A stretch of 64,000 bases of DNA from Rhodanobacter glycinis (GCF_900114325.1 NZ_FOSR01000011.1:1-64000); one strand, 5' to 3'; shown: positions 19,705 through 29,011, numbered from the stretch's first letter. Numbers and translations are program-made. The notes: generated by a model from the sequence alone, not told the origin.

Positions 19705-20384
19705 GGCGCCACCACCAGCACATAGCCGGCGCCACGCACGGCGTCGATGCGCGGTGCGTCGGCCGAGGCTTCAGCGAGCTTGTGGCGCAAGCGGCTCACA
19801 TGCACGTCGATGCTGCGATCAAAGCGTTCCAGTTCGCGCCCCAGTGCCAGTCGCGTCAACACGGCCTTGTCCACCAGCTCGCCCGCCCGTTGTGCCAACG
19901 CCTGCAGCAACTGGAATTCCGCGCCGGTCAACGCCAGTTCGCAGTCACCGATGCTGGCGCGCCGCTCGCCCGGGTAAAGCACCAGCTCGCCCACCTGCAA
20001 GGTGCCGCTGGTGGCTGGGGCCGATCGACGGAGCTGGGCCCGTACCCGCGCCAGCAGCTCGCGTGGCAGGCACGGCTTGGACAGGTAATCGTCCGCGCCC
20101 AGTTCCAGGCCCACCACGCGGTCTACCGGCTCGCCGCGGGCGGACAGCATGATCACCGGCAGCCGGTACTGCACGCGCAATTCGCGCAGAGTTTCCAGGC
20201 CGTCGCGGCCGGGCATCATCACGTCGAGGATCAGCAGATCGGGACGCAACGCCGGATCGCGCAGGCGTTCCAGCGCCGCCTCGCCATCGTGCACCACATC
20301 CACCTCGTAGCTTTCGCGGCGCAGGTACTCGGCCAGCAGGTCGCACAGGGCGCGGTCATCGTCGGCAAGCAGGATTCGGGACAT
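19701..20384 (-). CDS. cpxR: Cpx-like OmpR-family response regulator
   Basis: This 227-residue regulator has a receiver domain (acidic pocket LLADDD, Asp8-10; phospho-acceptor Asp54 in LLILDVMMPG; Lys in YLSKPCLPREL) and an OmpR/PhoB winged helix (LTGAEFQLLQALAQRAGELVDK ... RSIDVHVSRLRHKL). Start 20384 (MSRILLADDD) is the conserved receiver N-terminus. It overlaps the kinase by four bases. A perfect GTAAA-N5-GTAAA site 40 bases upstream implies autoregulation and control of the divergent Spy-like gene. Confidence 0.92.
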   Translation of the reverse strand: MSRILLADDDRALCDLLAEYLRRESYEVDVVHDGEAALERLRDPALRPDLLILDVMMPGRDGLETLRELRVQYRLPVIMLSARGEPVDRVVGLELGADDYLSKPCLPRELLARVRAQLRRSAPATSGTLQVGELVLYPGERRASIGDCELALTGAEFQLLQALAQRAGELVDKAVLTRLALGRELERFDRSIDVHVSRLRHKLAEASADAPRIDAVRGAGYVLVVAP

Positions 20385-20423
20385 GTCGGGATTATCGATC
20401 CATGCACCCAGGACATCCGGGGC

Positions 20424-20438
20424 TTTACGCATCTTTAC
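20424..20438 (-). promoter_or_regulatory. CpxR box in the divergent cpxR-spy promoter region
   Basis: TTTACGCATCTTTAC, read on the minus strand, is GTAAA-GATGC-GTAAA, the exact GTAAA-N5-GTAAA consensus of E. coli CpxR sites. It lies 40 bases from the regulator start and 82 from the Spy-like start, so it can serve both promoters. Confidence 0.85.
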
Positions 20439-20519
20439 GCTTCGGCAAAGAACATACACGCAGAGCTGTCGTCAAATGGAGGCAAGACAATTCCGTCCCC
20501 AACGACAGAGGTAATCCCC

Positions 20520-21017
20520 ATGCGCAAGCCCCTCATCCTCGGCCTGGCCCTGACGTCCGCCCTGGCCTTCGGCACGGTCGCCATCGCCGCCCCGATGGGC
20601 CACGGCGGCTGGCATCACGGTCACGGCCATGGTCACCACGGCATGTTCGCCCTGCACAAGCTCAACCTGAGCGATGCACAGAAGGCCAGCATCAAGCAGA
20701 TCATCAAGACCAGCTTCGCCTCGTCCAAGGCGCAGCGTCAGGCCGTGTTCCAGCAGCGCAAGGCATTCGAGTCGCTGACGCCCGACCAGGCCGGTTACCA
20801 GGCTGCCGCGGCCAACCTGGCCCAGGCCGAAGCCGATGCCACCAAGGTACACGTGGAACAGCGCGCCAACGTGCGGGCGCAGATCTACGGCGTGCTGACC
20901 TCGGCGCAGAAGATGCAGCTGGCCTCGATGAAGGCCCAGCGTGAACAGCGCAGGCAGGAGTGGAAGGCATTCCAGGCCCAGCATCGCGACCAGTCCACCT
21001 CGACATCCAACCAGTAA
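20520..21017 (+). CDS. Spy/CpxP-family periplasmic chaperone-like protein
   Basis: The 165 residues have a signal peptide (LILGLALTSALAFGTVAIAA), a His/Gly-rich patch (HHGHGHGHHG) and a helical body with LTxxQ-type motifs: LSDAQKAS, LTPDQAGY and LTSAQKMQ. Spy and CpxP bind misfolded periplasmic proteins and CpxP restrains CpxA. AGAGGT precedes the ATG at 20520. The His-rich segment may bind metal, as in CnrX/ZraP relatives. It is divergent from the two-component genes with a CpxR box between, and a strong terminator follows. Confidence 0.9.
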   Translation: MRKPLILGLALTSALAFGTVAIAAPMGHGGWHHGHGHGHHGMFALHKLNLSDAQKASIKQIIKTSFASSKAQRQAVFQQRKAFESLTPDQAGYQAAAANLAQAEADATKVHVEQRANVRAQIYGVLTSAQKMQLASMKAQREQRRQEWKAFQAQHRDQSTSTSNQ

Positions 21018-21030
21018 GCGGTAACGTTCA

Positions 21031-21065
21031 TGGCCCCTCTCCACGCGTGGAGAGGGGCCATTTTC
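21031..21065 (+). terminator. Rho-independent terminator of the Spy-like gene
   Basis: A perfect 30-base palindrome (21031-21060) followed by TTTTC lies 13 bases after the stop codon. Confidence 0.9.
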
Positions 21066-21099
21066 ATTTGCCGGTTCAGAACCATCGGGCCATTGGATG

Positions 21100-21134
21100 A
21101 AAAACACGTTGGCGCGGAATCCACGCCAACGTGT
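21100..21134 (-). terminator. Rho-independent terminator of the small lipoprotein gene
   Basis: The 11-base arms 21104-21114 and 21124-21134 pair; on the minus strand the stem is followed by a T5 run (21104-21100). It ends the gene at 21153-21317 and faces the Spy-like terminator. Confidence 0.8.
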
Positions 21135-21152
21135 CGCAGGAACGCAGAAGGC

Positions 21153-21317
21153 TTAGCGATAACGCCAGTGCGCGCCCACCCAGACATGCTGCGGTGCCCA
21201 GTAACCCGGCACCCAGACGCGTGCGCGATGAGCTGGCACGATGATGCAGCCGGTCAGCGACAGGGTACCGCCAAGCAAGGCGGCAGACAGCAGCACGGCG
21301 GACATGAGACGGCGCAT
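21153..21317 (-). CDS. Very small lipoprotein with a YW-rich tail
   Basis: This 54-residue protein has ATG at 21315-21317 with GAGGAA nine bases upstream and TAA at 21153-21155. The N-terminus MRRLMSAVLLSAALLGGTLSLTGC is a lipoprotein signal with lipobox LTGC. The mature ~30 residues contain RVWVPGYWAPQHVWVGAHWRYR, an aromatic pattern like the YxWxPGYW repeats of small envelope proteins. A good terminator follows, which supports a real gene. It sits next to the Cpx-type envelope-stress module; the function is unknown. Confidence 0.8.
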   Translation of the reverse strand: MRRLMSAVLLSAALLGGTLSLTGCIIVPAHRARVWVPGYWAPQHVWVGAHWRYR

Positions 21318-21440
21318 AAGGCATTCCTCGTGTGGGGTGTGCTTACCCGAAACGCGTCGTCAGCAAAGCCGATGACGGCGCACTCCCCTGTCTGATAGCT
21401 GCCGTTCATTCGGCGGGCGGGCGGCCCCCGTCATGCGGCT

Positions 21441-22844
21441 TCATCGCTTCGCCAACGCCGTCACGGTGTCGCGATAACGTGCGGCAATGCGTGCCTCGTC
21501 GTAATGCCTGAAATCCCGCACCACCCAGCGACCGCCACACATCACGTCGCGCACCAGTGGCGTGTTGCCGGCGAACAGGAAGCTGTCGAGCAGCGAGCGC
21601 TCGTCGCGCGCGGCGAGCAGTGGCGAGGCATCGTCCAGCACGATCAGGTCGGTGCGCGCACCTTCGCACAATTCGCCGATGGCCATGCCCGAGGCCTGCG
21701 CGCCTCCGCGCAACGCGGCGCGCCACAGCGTTTCGCCCACGCTCTCGCCCTCGCCACGCGCGGCGACATTGCGATGGTGCGTGCGCAGGCGCTGGCCGTA
21801 TTCCAGCCAGCGCAACTCCTCCACCGGCGAGATGGAGATGTGCGAATCCGAACCGATGCCCAGCGTGCCACCGGCATCCAGGTAATCGGCCAGCGGAAAC
21901 AGGCCGTCGCCCAGGTTGGCCTCGGTCACCGGGCACAGGCCGGCCACCGCACCGCTGCGCGCCAGTTGCTGCGTTTCGGCGTCGGTCAGGTGGGTGGCGT
22001 GGACCAGGCACCAACGCGCGTCGACGTCGGCGTGGTCGAACAGCCACTCCACCGGGCGGGCGCCACGCGTGGCGAGGCTGTCCTGCACTTCGCCAAGTTG
22101 TTCGGCAATGTGGATATGGATCGGGCCGCGCCGCGCCATGTCGCTGGCGAGCACCTCGCGCAATGCCGTCTCGGGCACGGCGCGCAGCGAATGCAGCGCG
22201 ATGCCAATACGCACGTCATCGCTTTCATGCGCGCGCAAGGTATCCAGCAGGCGCAGGTAGTCGTCCACGGCATGACCGAAGCGACGTTGCCGCGCCGACA
22301 ACGGACGGCCGTCGAAACCGCCACTCATGTAAAGCACCGGCAGCAGGGTCAATGCGATGCCGGCCTCGCGCGCGGCTTCGACCAACGCCAGCGACATCGC
22401 TTCCGGCTGGGCGTAAGGTGTGCCGTCCGGCTGGTGATGCAGGTAATGGAACTCGCAGACCTGGGTATAGCCGGCCTTGAGCATTTCCACGTAAAGCTGC
22501 GCGGCGATGGCCTTGAGTTCCGCCGGGCCGATCGCGGCGGCGAAACCGTACATGGTCTCGCGCCAGCTCCAGAAGCTGTCGTGGCCCTGCCCCTTGCCCG
22601 AGTCGCCCGCGCCACGGGAGATTCCGCGGCGCTCGGCCAGCCCGGCCATGGCGCGCTGAAAGGCGTGCGAATGCAGGTTCGGCATCCCCGGCAGCACCCA
22701 TTCGCCCAGCGACTCGCCCTGGCCGGCAGCCTCCACCGTCACACGTCCGCTGGCGTCCACGCCCAGCGTGGCATCGGCCTGCCAGCCGTCGGATCGCCAC
22801 AGTCGGCTGGCGTGGAAGTTTCGGGCGGGGGTGGTGTCGCTCAT
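21441..22844 (-). CDS. hutF: Formimidoylglutamate deiminase
   Basis: This converts N-formimino-L-glutamate to N-formyl-L-glutamate and ammonia, the Pseudomonas-type branch of histidine degradation. The 467 residues are amidohydrolases with the metal motif LPGMPNLHSHAFQRAMAGL, then GPIHIHIAEQLGEV, LVHATHLTD and the Asp in GIGSDSHISISPVEEL. ATG 22844 (MSDTTPARN) follows GAGGCAAG; the upstream 19-codon extension is unconserved. It is divergent from an operon ending in hutI, so the 80-base gap 22845-22924 probably serves both. hutG, needed for the next step, is not here. Confidence 0.95.
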   Translation of the reverse strand: MSDTTPARNFHASRLWRSDGWQADATLGVDASGRVTVEAAGQGESLGEWVLPGMPNLHSHAFQRAMAGLAERRGISRGAGDSGKGQGHDSFWSWRETMYGFAAAIGPAELKAIAAQLYVEMLKAGYTQVCEFHYLHHQPDGTPYAQPEAMSLALVEAAREAGIALTLLPVLYMSGGFDGRPLSARQRRFGHAVDDYLRLLDTLRAHESDDVRIGIALHSLRAVPETALREVLASDMARRGPIHIHIAEQLGEVQDSLATRGARPVEWLFDHADVDARWCLVHATHLTDAETQQLARSGAVAGLCPVTEANLGDGLFPLADYLDAGGTLGIGSDSHISISPVEELRWLEYGQRLRTHHRNVAARGEGESVGETLWRAALRGGAQASGMAIGELCEGARTDLIVLDDASPLLAARDERSLLDSFLFAGNTPLVRDVMCGGRWVVRDFRHYDEARIAARYRDTVTALAKR

Positions 22845-22924
22845 GGGCTTGCCTCGATGACCAGGTGCGCAGTGTAACCGGCGCGCTCGCGCCCGCTTCA
22901 CCTGCGCCGCAGCATCATTGGGGG

Positions 22925-24496
22925 ATGACGAAAAAGACCAACGAACGCACCCCGAAACTGCTGTTGCGCCAGGCCACGCTCGCCGACGTACCGGCCCTGG
23001 CCGTGCTTACCGGCCGTGTCTACACGCCCGAATGGGGCCACTCGGAAGAAATGTTGCGTTCGCAACAGACGCACTTTCCGGAAGGCCAGTTCGTGGTCGA
23101 GTACGAAGGCACCATCGTCGGTTATTGCGCCACCTTCCGTATCGACGAAGCCACCGCGCTGGCGCCGCACACCTGGATGCAGATCACCGGTGGCGGCATG
23201 GCCTCGCGGCACAAGCCGGATGGTGACTGGCTGTATGGCATGGAAGTGGTGGTGCACCCGGATTACCGCGGCATGCGCATCGGCCAGCGGCTGTATCGCG
23301 CACGCAAGCAACTGTGCAGCGAACTCAAGTTGCGCGGCATCGTGTTCGGCGGACGCATTCCTGGCCTGGCGAAGAACATGTCGCGCTACGGCAGTGCGCA
23401 GGCCTACGTGCAGGCGGTGGTGGAAGGCCGGCGACGCGACCTTACGCTGAGCTTCCAGTTGTCCAATGACTTTGAAGTCGTCGGTCTGTTGCGCGATTAC
23501 GTGCCGTCGGACCATGAATCGCTGGGCTACGCGGTGCACCTGGTGTGGCGCAATCCGCGCCTGCTCGACCAGCCGGACATTCCCTCGATCGCCACGCCGC
23601 AACGCCTGCCCGACTCGGTGCGCGTGGCCTCGGTGCAATACCTGCAGCGGCGCATCGCCTCGTTCGAGGAGTTCGCCACCCAGGTGGAATACTTCACCGA
23701 CATCGCCGCCGACTACAACGCCGATTTCGTCACCTTCCCCGAGCTGATCACCCTGCAGCTGCTGTCGATCGAGAACACCGAACTGTCGCCGGTGGAATCG
23801 ATCCGCAAGCTCAGCGCCTGGACGCCACAGGTGAAGGAACTCTTCAGCCGTCTGGCGGTGCGCTACAACATCAACATCATCGCCGGCACCCATCCCACCG
23901 AGCAGGCCAACGGCGACATCCACAATGTCTGCTACGTCTGCCTGCGCGACGGCTCGCTGCACGAGCGCGAGAAACTCCACCCCACGCCCAGCGAGCGCAC
24001 GGTGTGGAGCATCACCGGCGGCGAAAGCGCCGCGACCGTGCTAACCGACTGCGGCCCGATCGGCGTATCGATCTGCTACGACACCGAGTTCCCCGAGGTG
24101 GCGCGCCACCTGGTCGACCAGGGCGCGCTGATCCTGTTCGTGCCGTTCTGCACCGACGTGCGCGAGGGCTACCTGCGGGTGCGCTACTGCGCGCAGGCAC
24201 GGGCGATCGAAAACCAGTGCTACGTGGTGATGTCGGGCAACGTGGGCAACCTGCCCGGGGTCAACAATTTCGACATCCAGTACGGCCAGAGCTGCATCCT
24301 CACGCCCAGCGATTTCCCGTTCGCGCGCGACGGCATCGCCGCCGATTCCACCCCGAACATCGAAACCGTGCTGTTCGCCGACCTGCGTCTGGAAAGCCTG
24401 GCCCGGGCCCGCAACGCCGGCGCCGTGCAGAACCTCAAGGACCGCCGTTTCGACCTGTACGAGACCCGCTGGTTGCCACGCAACGGGATGAAGTGA
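22925..24496 (+). CDS. GNAT acetyltransferase fused to a nitrilase-superfamily (carbon-nitrogen) hydrolase
   Basis: The 523 residues form two modules. About 12-215 is a GNAT fold with the acetyl-CoA loop VVVHPDYRGMRIGQRLY. About 225-510 is a CN-hydrolase with the Glu-Lys-Cys triad Glu273 (VTFPELITL), Lys350 (EREKLHPTP) and Cys384 (VSICYDTEF). Fusions of this kind are known but their substrate is not established; the nitrilase half resembles omega-amidase and carbamoylputrescine-type enzymes. It lies 27 bases before clcA and divergent from hutF, so a role with nitrogen released from histidine is possible but inferred. The ribosome-binding site is weak (TTGGGG). Confidence 0.88.
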   Translation: MTKKTNERTPKLLLRQATLADVPALAVLTGRVYTPEWGHSEEMLRSQQTHFPEGQFVVEYEGTIVGYCATFRIDEATALAPHTWMQITGGGMASRHKPDGDWLYGMEVVVHPDYRGMRIGQRLYRARKQLCSELKLRGIVFGGRIPGLAKNMSRYGSAQAYVQAVVEGRRRDLTLSFQLSNDFEVVGLLRDYVPSDHESLGYAVHLVWRNPRLLDQPDIPSIATPQRLPDSVRVASVQYLQRRIASFEEFATQVEYFTDIAADYNADFVTFPELITLQLLSIENTELSPVESIRKLSAWTPQVKELFSRLAVRYNINIIAGTHPTEQANGDIHNVCYVCLRDGSLHEREKLHPTPSERTVWSITGGESAATVLTDCGPIGVSICYDTEFPEVARHLVDQGALILFVPFCTDVREGYLRVRYCAQARAIENQCYVVMSGNVGNLPGVNNFDIQYGQSCILTPSDFPFARDGIAADSTPNIETVLFADLRLESLARARNAGAVQNLKDRRFDLYETRWLPRNGMK

Positions 24497-24523
24497 CTGC
24501 GGCAAACCTGCAATACTGAACAG

Positions 24524-26011
24524 ATGCCCGAACCCCAGCCATCCAGTCCCCAGCCATCCGGCAGCCGCCTCCAGTCCGTGCTCGGGCACGAGTTCTTTGC
24601 CCCCCAGCAATGGAAGCGACGCATCGCCCTGTGGGCCGGCGCGATCCTGGTGGCACTGGCGGCGATCGTGTTCACCAAGGCCAGCAACTGGTCGTACCAC
24701 CTGTTCCAGATCATTCTCGGATACGGCATCTGGATTCCGCTGGTGATCACGCCGATCGTGTTCGGACTGCTGGCATGGGCCACCGAAGGGCGCCTGAGCG
24801 CGACGCGCGGCAGCGGTATTCCGCAGGTGATCGGCACCCTGCACATCGAGGATGAAAGCTTTCGCCAACGCATGCTGGCGTTGCCGGTGGCCGTGTTCAA
24901 GATGGCGTTCACCCTGATCGCACTGATGGTGGGTGCCTCCATCGGCCGCGAGGGACCGACTGTACATGTCGGCGCGGGCCTGTTCTATTCGCTGGGTCGA
25001 CGCTTCGGCTTCACCGACCCCAAGGCCGCTTCGCGCTTCATCCTCGCCGGCGGTGCCGCTGGTATCGCCGCCGCCTTCAACACGCCGCTGGCCGGCGTGA
25101 TCTTCGCGATCGAGGAACTGGCCGGCACCTTCGAACACCGCTTCAGCGGCTTGCTGCTGACCGCCGTGTTCGTGGGCGGCGTGGTCTCGCTGGGCATCAT
25201 GGGCAACTACTCGTACTTCGGCGAAGTGCAGGCCAGCCTGCCGCTGGGGCATGCATGGCTGGCGGTGCTGCTGACCGGGCTGGTCTGCGGCCTGCTGGGC
25301 GGCCTGTTTGCCCGGCTGATCCTGCTCAGCCGACGCGGCCCGCTGGCCTACATCGGCCGCCTGCGCGCGCATGCACCGGTCCTGTTCGCGGTGGGCTGCG
25401 GGCTGGCCCTGGCGATCATCGGCGTGCTCTCGCACGGCAGCGTCTACGGTACCGGCTACATCCAGGCCCGCTCGTTCGTGCAGGAAGCCGCCGTCACGCC
25501 CGGCGAAAGCTTCGGCATCGCCAAGCTGGCAGCCAACGTGGTTTCGTACTGGGCCGGCATTCCGGGTGGCATCTTCTCGCCGGCGCTGGCGGTAGGTGCC
25601 GGTCTTGGCCACAACATTGCGCACTTCCTGCCCAACGTTCCGGCCGCGTCCGTGGTGCTGCTGGGCATGAGCGCCTACCTCTCCGGCGTCACTGGCGCAC
25701 CGCTGACCTCGGCAGTGATTTCGATGGAACTGACCGACAACCAGAACATGGTGATACCGATCATGGCCGCCTGCCTGCTGGCCCGCGCGGCAGCCTCGAT
25801 CTTCAGCCCGACGCCGGTGTACAAGGATTTCGCCGAGCGCATGGTGCAGGACTTCGAACACCAGCAGGCCGCCCACGCCAGCGCGACCGAGCGAGCCCGC
25901 GCGGAAGCCGAGGCGGCTGCGCTGGCAGGCAACACCAGTGCGTTCGATGAGCGCGCTGCACCGGCCGAAGACGCGAAAGACGAGAAAGCGGACGAACGAT
26001 CCGAATCATGA
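24524..26011 (+). CDS. clcA: ClcA-type H+/Cl- exchange transporter
   Basis: This 495-residue CLC protein has the three anion-site motifs [14 protein letters not shown] with gating Glu143, and GGIFSP. The internal proton glutamate is at VIFAIEEL (Glu198). Having both glutamates marks it as a proton-coupled antiporter rather than a channel. In E. coli such proteins serve extreme acid resistance. The last ~60 residues are a hydrophilic Ala/Glu-rich tail without CBS domains. It overlaps hutI by ATGA, an unusual pairing that links chloride/proton exchange with histidine breakdown. Confidence 0.94.
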   Translation: MPEPQPSSPQPSGSRLQSVLGHEFFAPQQWKRRIALWAGAILVALAAIVFTKASNWSYHLFQIILGYGIWIPLVITPIVFGLLAWATEGRLSATRGSGIPQVIGTLHIEDESFRQRMLALPVAVFKMAFTLIALMVGASIGREGPTVHVGAGLFYSLGRRFGFTDPKAASRFILAGGAAGIAAAFNTPLAGVIFAIEELAGTFEHRFSGLLLTAVFVGGVVSLGIMGNYSYFGEVQASLPLGHAWLAVLLTGLVCGLLGGLFARLILLSRRGPLAYIGRLRAHAPVLFAVGCGLALAIIGVLSHGSVYGTGYIQARSFVQEAAVTPGESFGIAKLAANVVSYWAGIPGGIFSPALAVGAGLGHNIAHFLPNVPAASVVLLGMSAYLSGVTGAPLTSAVISMELTDNQNMVIPIMAACLLARAAASIFSPTPVYKDFAERMVQDFEHQQAAHASATERARAEAEAAALAGNTSAFDERAAPAEDAKDEKADERSES

Positions 26012-27237
26012 GCAAACCACACTGGGACCTGCTGCTGATCCATGCCACCCTGGCGACATTCACCGATGGCGCCCCCTGCGGCCTGCTGTCCGATGCCGCA
26101 CTGGCTTGCGCCGACGGTCGCATCGCCTGGATCGGTCCGATGGCCGAACTGCCTGCCGATGCGCGGGCGGAGCATGTCGAGGACGCCGGCGGCCGACTGC
26201 TCACCCCGGGCCTGATCGACTGCCACACCCACCTGGTATTCGGTGGCGATCGCGCGCATGAGTTCGACCTGCGCCTCAACGGCGCCGGCTACGAGGAAAT
26301 CGCGCGCGCCGGCGGCGGCATCGTGTCCAGCGTGCGCGCCACCCGTGCGGCCGACGAAGATGCGCTGTTCGCCCAATCGCTGCCGCGTGCGCGCGCCCTG
26401 CTCGCCGACGGCGTGACCACGCTGGAGATCAAGTCCGGCTACGGGCTGGCGCTGGACACCGAGCGGCGCATGCTGCGCGTGGCGCGACGCATCAGCCGCG
26501 AACTCGGCATCAGCGTGCGCACCAGCTTCCTCGGCCTGCACGCACTGCCACCGGAATACAAGGATCGTCGCGACGATTACGTGGCGCTGGTCTGCGACGA
26601 CATGTTGCCCGCGCTCGCCGCCGAAGGGTTGGTCGACGCGGTGGACGCGTTCTGCGAAGGCATCGGTTTCAGCCATGCGGAAACGCAGCGCCTGTTCGAG
26701 CGCGCGAAGCAACTTGGCCTGCCCGTGAAACTGCATGCCGAGCAGTTGTCGGATCTAGGCGGCGCGGCCTTGGTGGCAGCCTTCGACGGACTGTCCGCCG
26801 ATCATCTGGAATACCTGGGCGACGACGGCGTCGCCGCGATGGCGAAAGCGGGTACCGTCGCCGTACTGCTGCCCGGCGCGTTCTACGCGTTGCGCGAAAC
26901 CAAACTGCCGCCGCTCGCCGCCCTGCGCGAGCACGGCGTACCCATCGCCATCGCCACCGACTGCAACCCCGGCACCTCGCCGCTGCTGTCGCTGCGGCTG
27001 GCCGCGAACATGGCCTGCACCCTGTTCCGCCTCACCCCCGAGGAAGCCCTGCGTGGCGTAACCGTGAATGCCGCCCGCGCGCTCGGCCTGCCCGACCGCG
27101 GCAGCCTGGCCGTGGGCCAGCGTGCCGACCTGGTGCTGTGGAACGCCAGCCAGCCCGCCGAGCTGTGCTACTGGATCGGCGGCAACCTGGTGCGGCAGAT
27201 GTGGCTGGGCGGCGAAGCGATCGTTCCCGTGCCCTGA
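26008..27237 (+). CDS. hutI: Imidazolonepropionase
   Basis: This hydrolyses imidazolone-5-propionate to N-formimino-L-glutamate, step three of histidine degradation. The 409-residue amidohydrolase shows the metal motif [18 protein letters not shown], the substrate-loop [34 protein letters not shown] and the catalytic Asp in [11 protein letters not shown]. The start overlaps the clcA stop (ATGA). Its product is the substrate of HutF, encoded divergently 3 kb away, so these two consecutive steps are clustered while hutU is remote. Confidence 0.97.
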   Translation: MSKPHWDLLLIHATLATFTDGAPCGLLSDAALACADGRIAWIGPMAELPADARAEHVEDAGGRLLTPGLIDCHTHLVFGGDRAHEFDLRLNGAGYEEIARAGGGIVSSVRATRAADEDALFAQSLPRARALLADGVTTLEIKSGYGLALDTERRMLRVARRISRELGISVRTSFLGLHALPPEYKDRRDDYVALVCDDMLPALAAEGLVDAVDAFCEGIGFSHAETQRLFERAKQLGLPVKLHAEQLSDLGGAALVAAFDGLSADHLEYLGDDGVAAMAKAGTVAVLLPGAFYALRETKLPPLAALREHGVPIAIATDCNPGTSPLLSLRLAANMACTLFRLTPEEALRGVTVNAARALGLPDRGSLAVGQRADLVLWNASQPAELCYWIGGNLVRQMWLGGEAIVPVP

Positions 27238-27258
27238 TCCCCACAGTCCCGCGCCCAC

Positions 27259-27286
27259 AAAAAAGCCCGCCGAAGCGGGCTTTTTT
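27259..27286. terminator. Bidirectional rho-independent terminator between hutI and the bTHX gene
   Basis: Stem GCCCGC / GCGGGC with a CGAA loop is flanked by A6 on the left and T6 on the right, so it can stop transcription from both convergent genes. Confidence 0.93.
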
Positions 27287-27301
27287 CGAAGGTCGCCGGG
27301 T

Positions 27302-27463
27302 TCAGGCCGACTTCTTCTTCGGCGCTGCCTTCTTGGCGGCGGCTGGCTTGGTCACGGTCGGCTTGGCACCGGCCACGGCCGGCTTGGCGACATGTGCACG
27401 GCTGTTGCCGTAGCTGCCGCGGTACGTCTTGCCGCGAAGGGTCTTGCGATCGCCCTTGCCCAT
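27302..27463 (-). CDS. 30S ribosomal protein bTHX
   Basis: This 53-residue basic protein begins MGKGDRKTLRGKTYRGSYG, the hallmark of the small-subunit protein THX, which packs into the head of the 30S particle in Thermus. The C-terminal half is a Lys/Ala/Pro-rich tail (PAAAKKAAPKKKSA). AAGGAG eight bases before ATG 27463 fixes the start; upstream in-frame codons are not needed. It converges on hutI with a shared terminator. Confidence 0.9.
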   Translation of the reverse strand: MGKGDRKTLRGKTYRGSYGNSRAHVAKPAVAGAKPTVTKPAAAKKAAPKKKSA

Positions 27464-27543
27464 GAAGAACTCCTTGATTCGCAATGGTGTTGATGGCCAA
27501 TCATCGTAGCAGTGAGCGGCCAAAGCGCAAGCCTCGACGTCGC

Positions 27544-28524
27544 TCAGCGGCAAGCGCTGCCGCGGCCATGATCCGCGCAGCCCGAATCGCCATCCGGACA
27601 CGCGCCCGGATCGATCTGCACGGTCACGTGGCGGATATCGAAACGATCCCGCAGCACCTGCCGGATCGTCGCCAGCACGGTTGCGCCATCGCCACCTTCG
27701 TTCAGGTCCACATGCAGGGTCGCCATGCGCGAACCCGAAGCCAGTTGCCAGACGTGGAGATGATGCACGTCGCGGATCGCCGTATCGGCCTCGCGCAGCG
27801 AAGCCTCCACTTCACCGGCGTCCACCCCTTCGGGCATGCCTTCCAACAGGATGTGGACGGAACGCCGCAGCAGCCGCCAGGCACTGCCCAGAATCAGCAG
27901 CGAAACCAGCAGCGACAGCAGCGGGTCCGCCCAGTTCCAGCCCAGCCAACGCACGGCCAAAGCGGCCAGCACCGCACCGACCGAACCGAACAGATCGCCC
28001 AGCACATGCAGGCTGGCGGCGCCCATGTTGACGTCGTCATGGGCATGCCCGTGCAACAAGCGCAGCACCAGCAGGTTGATCACCAATCCGAGCAATGCCG
28101 CAGCCAGCATCACGCCGGAGAGAATGTGGATGCGGTCCAGGTGCGACAAACGCACGACCGCCTCCCACGCAATGAAGCCCACCAACACGAACTGGACCAG
28201 CGAATTGACGAAGCCAGCCAGCACTTCCGTTCGACCGTAGCCGTAACTGCGCCGGGCATCGGCCGGGCGACGCGCCAGCCACGCCCCGACAAACGCCAGC
28301 AGCAGCGCCAATGCATCCACCAGCATGTGGCCCGCATCGGCCAGCAAGGCCAGCGAGCCTGACCACCAGCCGCCTGCCGCCTCGATCGCCAGCATCAGCA
28401 CGGTCAGCACGAAGGCGAGCAGCAGCTTGCGTTCGCGACCGTCTACCTGGATGGCGTGATCGTGATCGTGGTCATGCTCGTGGGCATGGCCGGGCGCGGA
28501 TTCGTGGCTGTGGACGTGATTCAT
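27544..28524 (-). CDS. Cation diffusion facilitator (Zn/Cd/Co efflux, CzcD-like)
   Basis: This 326-residue CDF antiporter has six hydrophobic helices. Metal-site motifs are DAGHMLVDALALLL in TM2 and HVLGDLFGSVGAV in TM5 (HxxxD each). A His-rich N-terminus (HVHSHE ... HAHEHDHDHDHA) and a His-rich loop (LHGHAHDD) are typical of zinc exporters of the CzcD/ZitB type. The C-terminal cytoplasmic domain includes HHLHVWQLASG. ATG 28524 starts the His-rich tail; an alternative lies nine codons upstream. It follows the MerC-like gene by 58 bases on the same strand, so it may share its Zur-controlled promoter. Confidence 0.92.
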   Translation of the reverse strand: MNHVHSHESAPGHAHEHDHDHDHAIQVDGRERKLLLAFVLTVLMLAIEAAGGWWSGSLALLADAGHMLVDALALLLAFVGAWLARRPADARRSYGYGRTEVLAGFVNSLVQFVLVGFIAWEAVVRLSHLDRIHILSGVMLAAALLGLVINLLVLRLLHGHAHDDVNMGAASLHVLGDLFGSVGAVLAALAVRWLGWNWADPLLSLLVSLLILGSAWRLLRRSVHILLEGMPEGVDAGEVEASLREADTAIRDVHHLHVWQLASGSRMATLHVDLNEGGDGATVLATIRQVLRDRFDIRHVTVQIDPGACPDGDSGCADHGRGSACR

Positions 28525-28582
28525 GGCCGCGATGCTAGGAAGCACAGGCACCGTTACACAATCACCGCACGCGCGGCTTCAT

Positions 28583-29011
28583 TCAATGTGCGTGGCGGAT
28601 GCTGTGCACGTGGCCGGCCTGTCGATCCAGCCGCAGGTTGACGAAGTGCGCCGACGCCACCAGCAGGCCACCACACGTCACCATCACGCTGTGCAACACG
28701 ATGGAATAGTGGGTCGCGAAAATGACGCCCACCAACAGCAACAGCAGCCCCGGCAATGCCAGGCACAACGGCAGCGGGCGGCCGTGGCGCCGATACCCGC
28801 TGACCAGGGTGGCCGTCGCCAGCATGCAGGCGAACAACACGAAGTTGCGTTCGAAGGTATGGCTAGCCAGGAAATCCAGTCCCAGCAGCGGCAACAGCGC
28901 CAGCACGAAAGGCAGCAGTGCGCAGTGAATCGCACACAGGAACGCCGCCGTCGCACCGAGACGGTCGGCGATACGCCAGACGCTGCGTTCGTTTTGGGGA
29001 GGCTTGGCCAT
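28583..29011 (-). CDS. MerC-domain membrane protein behind a Zur box
   Basis: This 142-residue protein has four hydrophobic helices and the MerC hallmark CAIHCALLP in the first helix, where paired cysteines bind metal in mercury-uptake MerC. No mer operon is present. Instead a near-perfect Zur box lies 28-46 bases upstream and overlaps a TATAGAAT-like -10 element, so expression should rise when zinc is scarce. This points to zinc or another d-block ion as the cargo, possibly import, but that is inference. A C-terminal HVHSIRHAH may bind metal. No clear Shine-Dalgarno precedes the ATG. Confidence 0.85.
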   Translation of the reverse strand: MAKPPQNERSVWRIADRLGATAAFLCAIHCALLPFVLALLPLLGLDFLASHTFERNFVLFACMLATATLVSGYRRHGRPLPLCLALPGLLLLLVGVIFATHYSIVLHSVMVTCGGLLVASAHFVNLRLDRQAGHVHSIRHAH

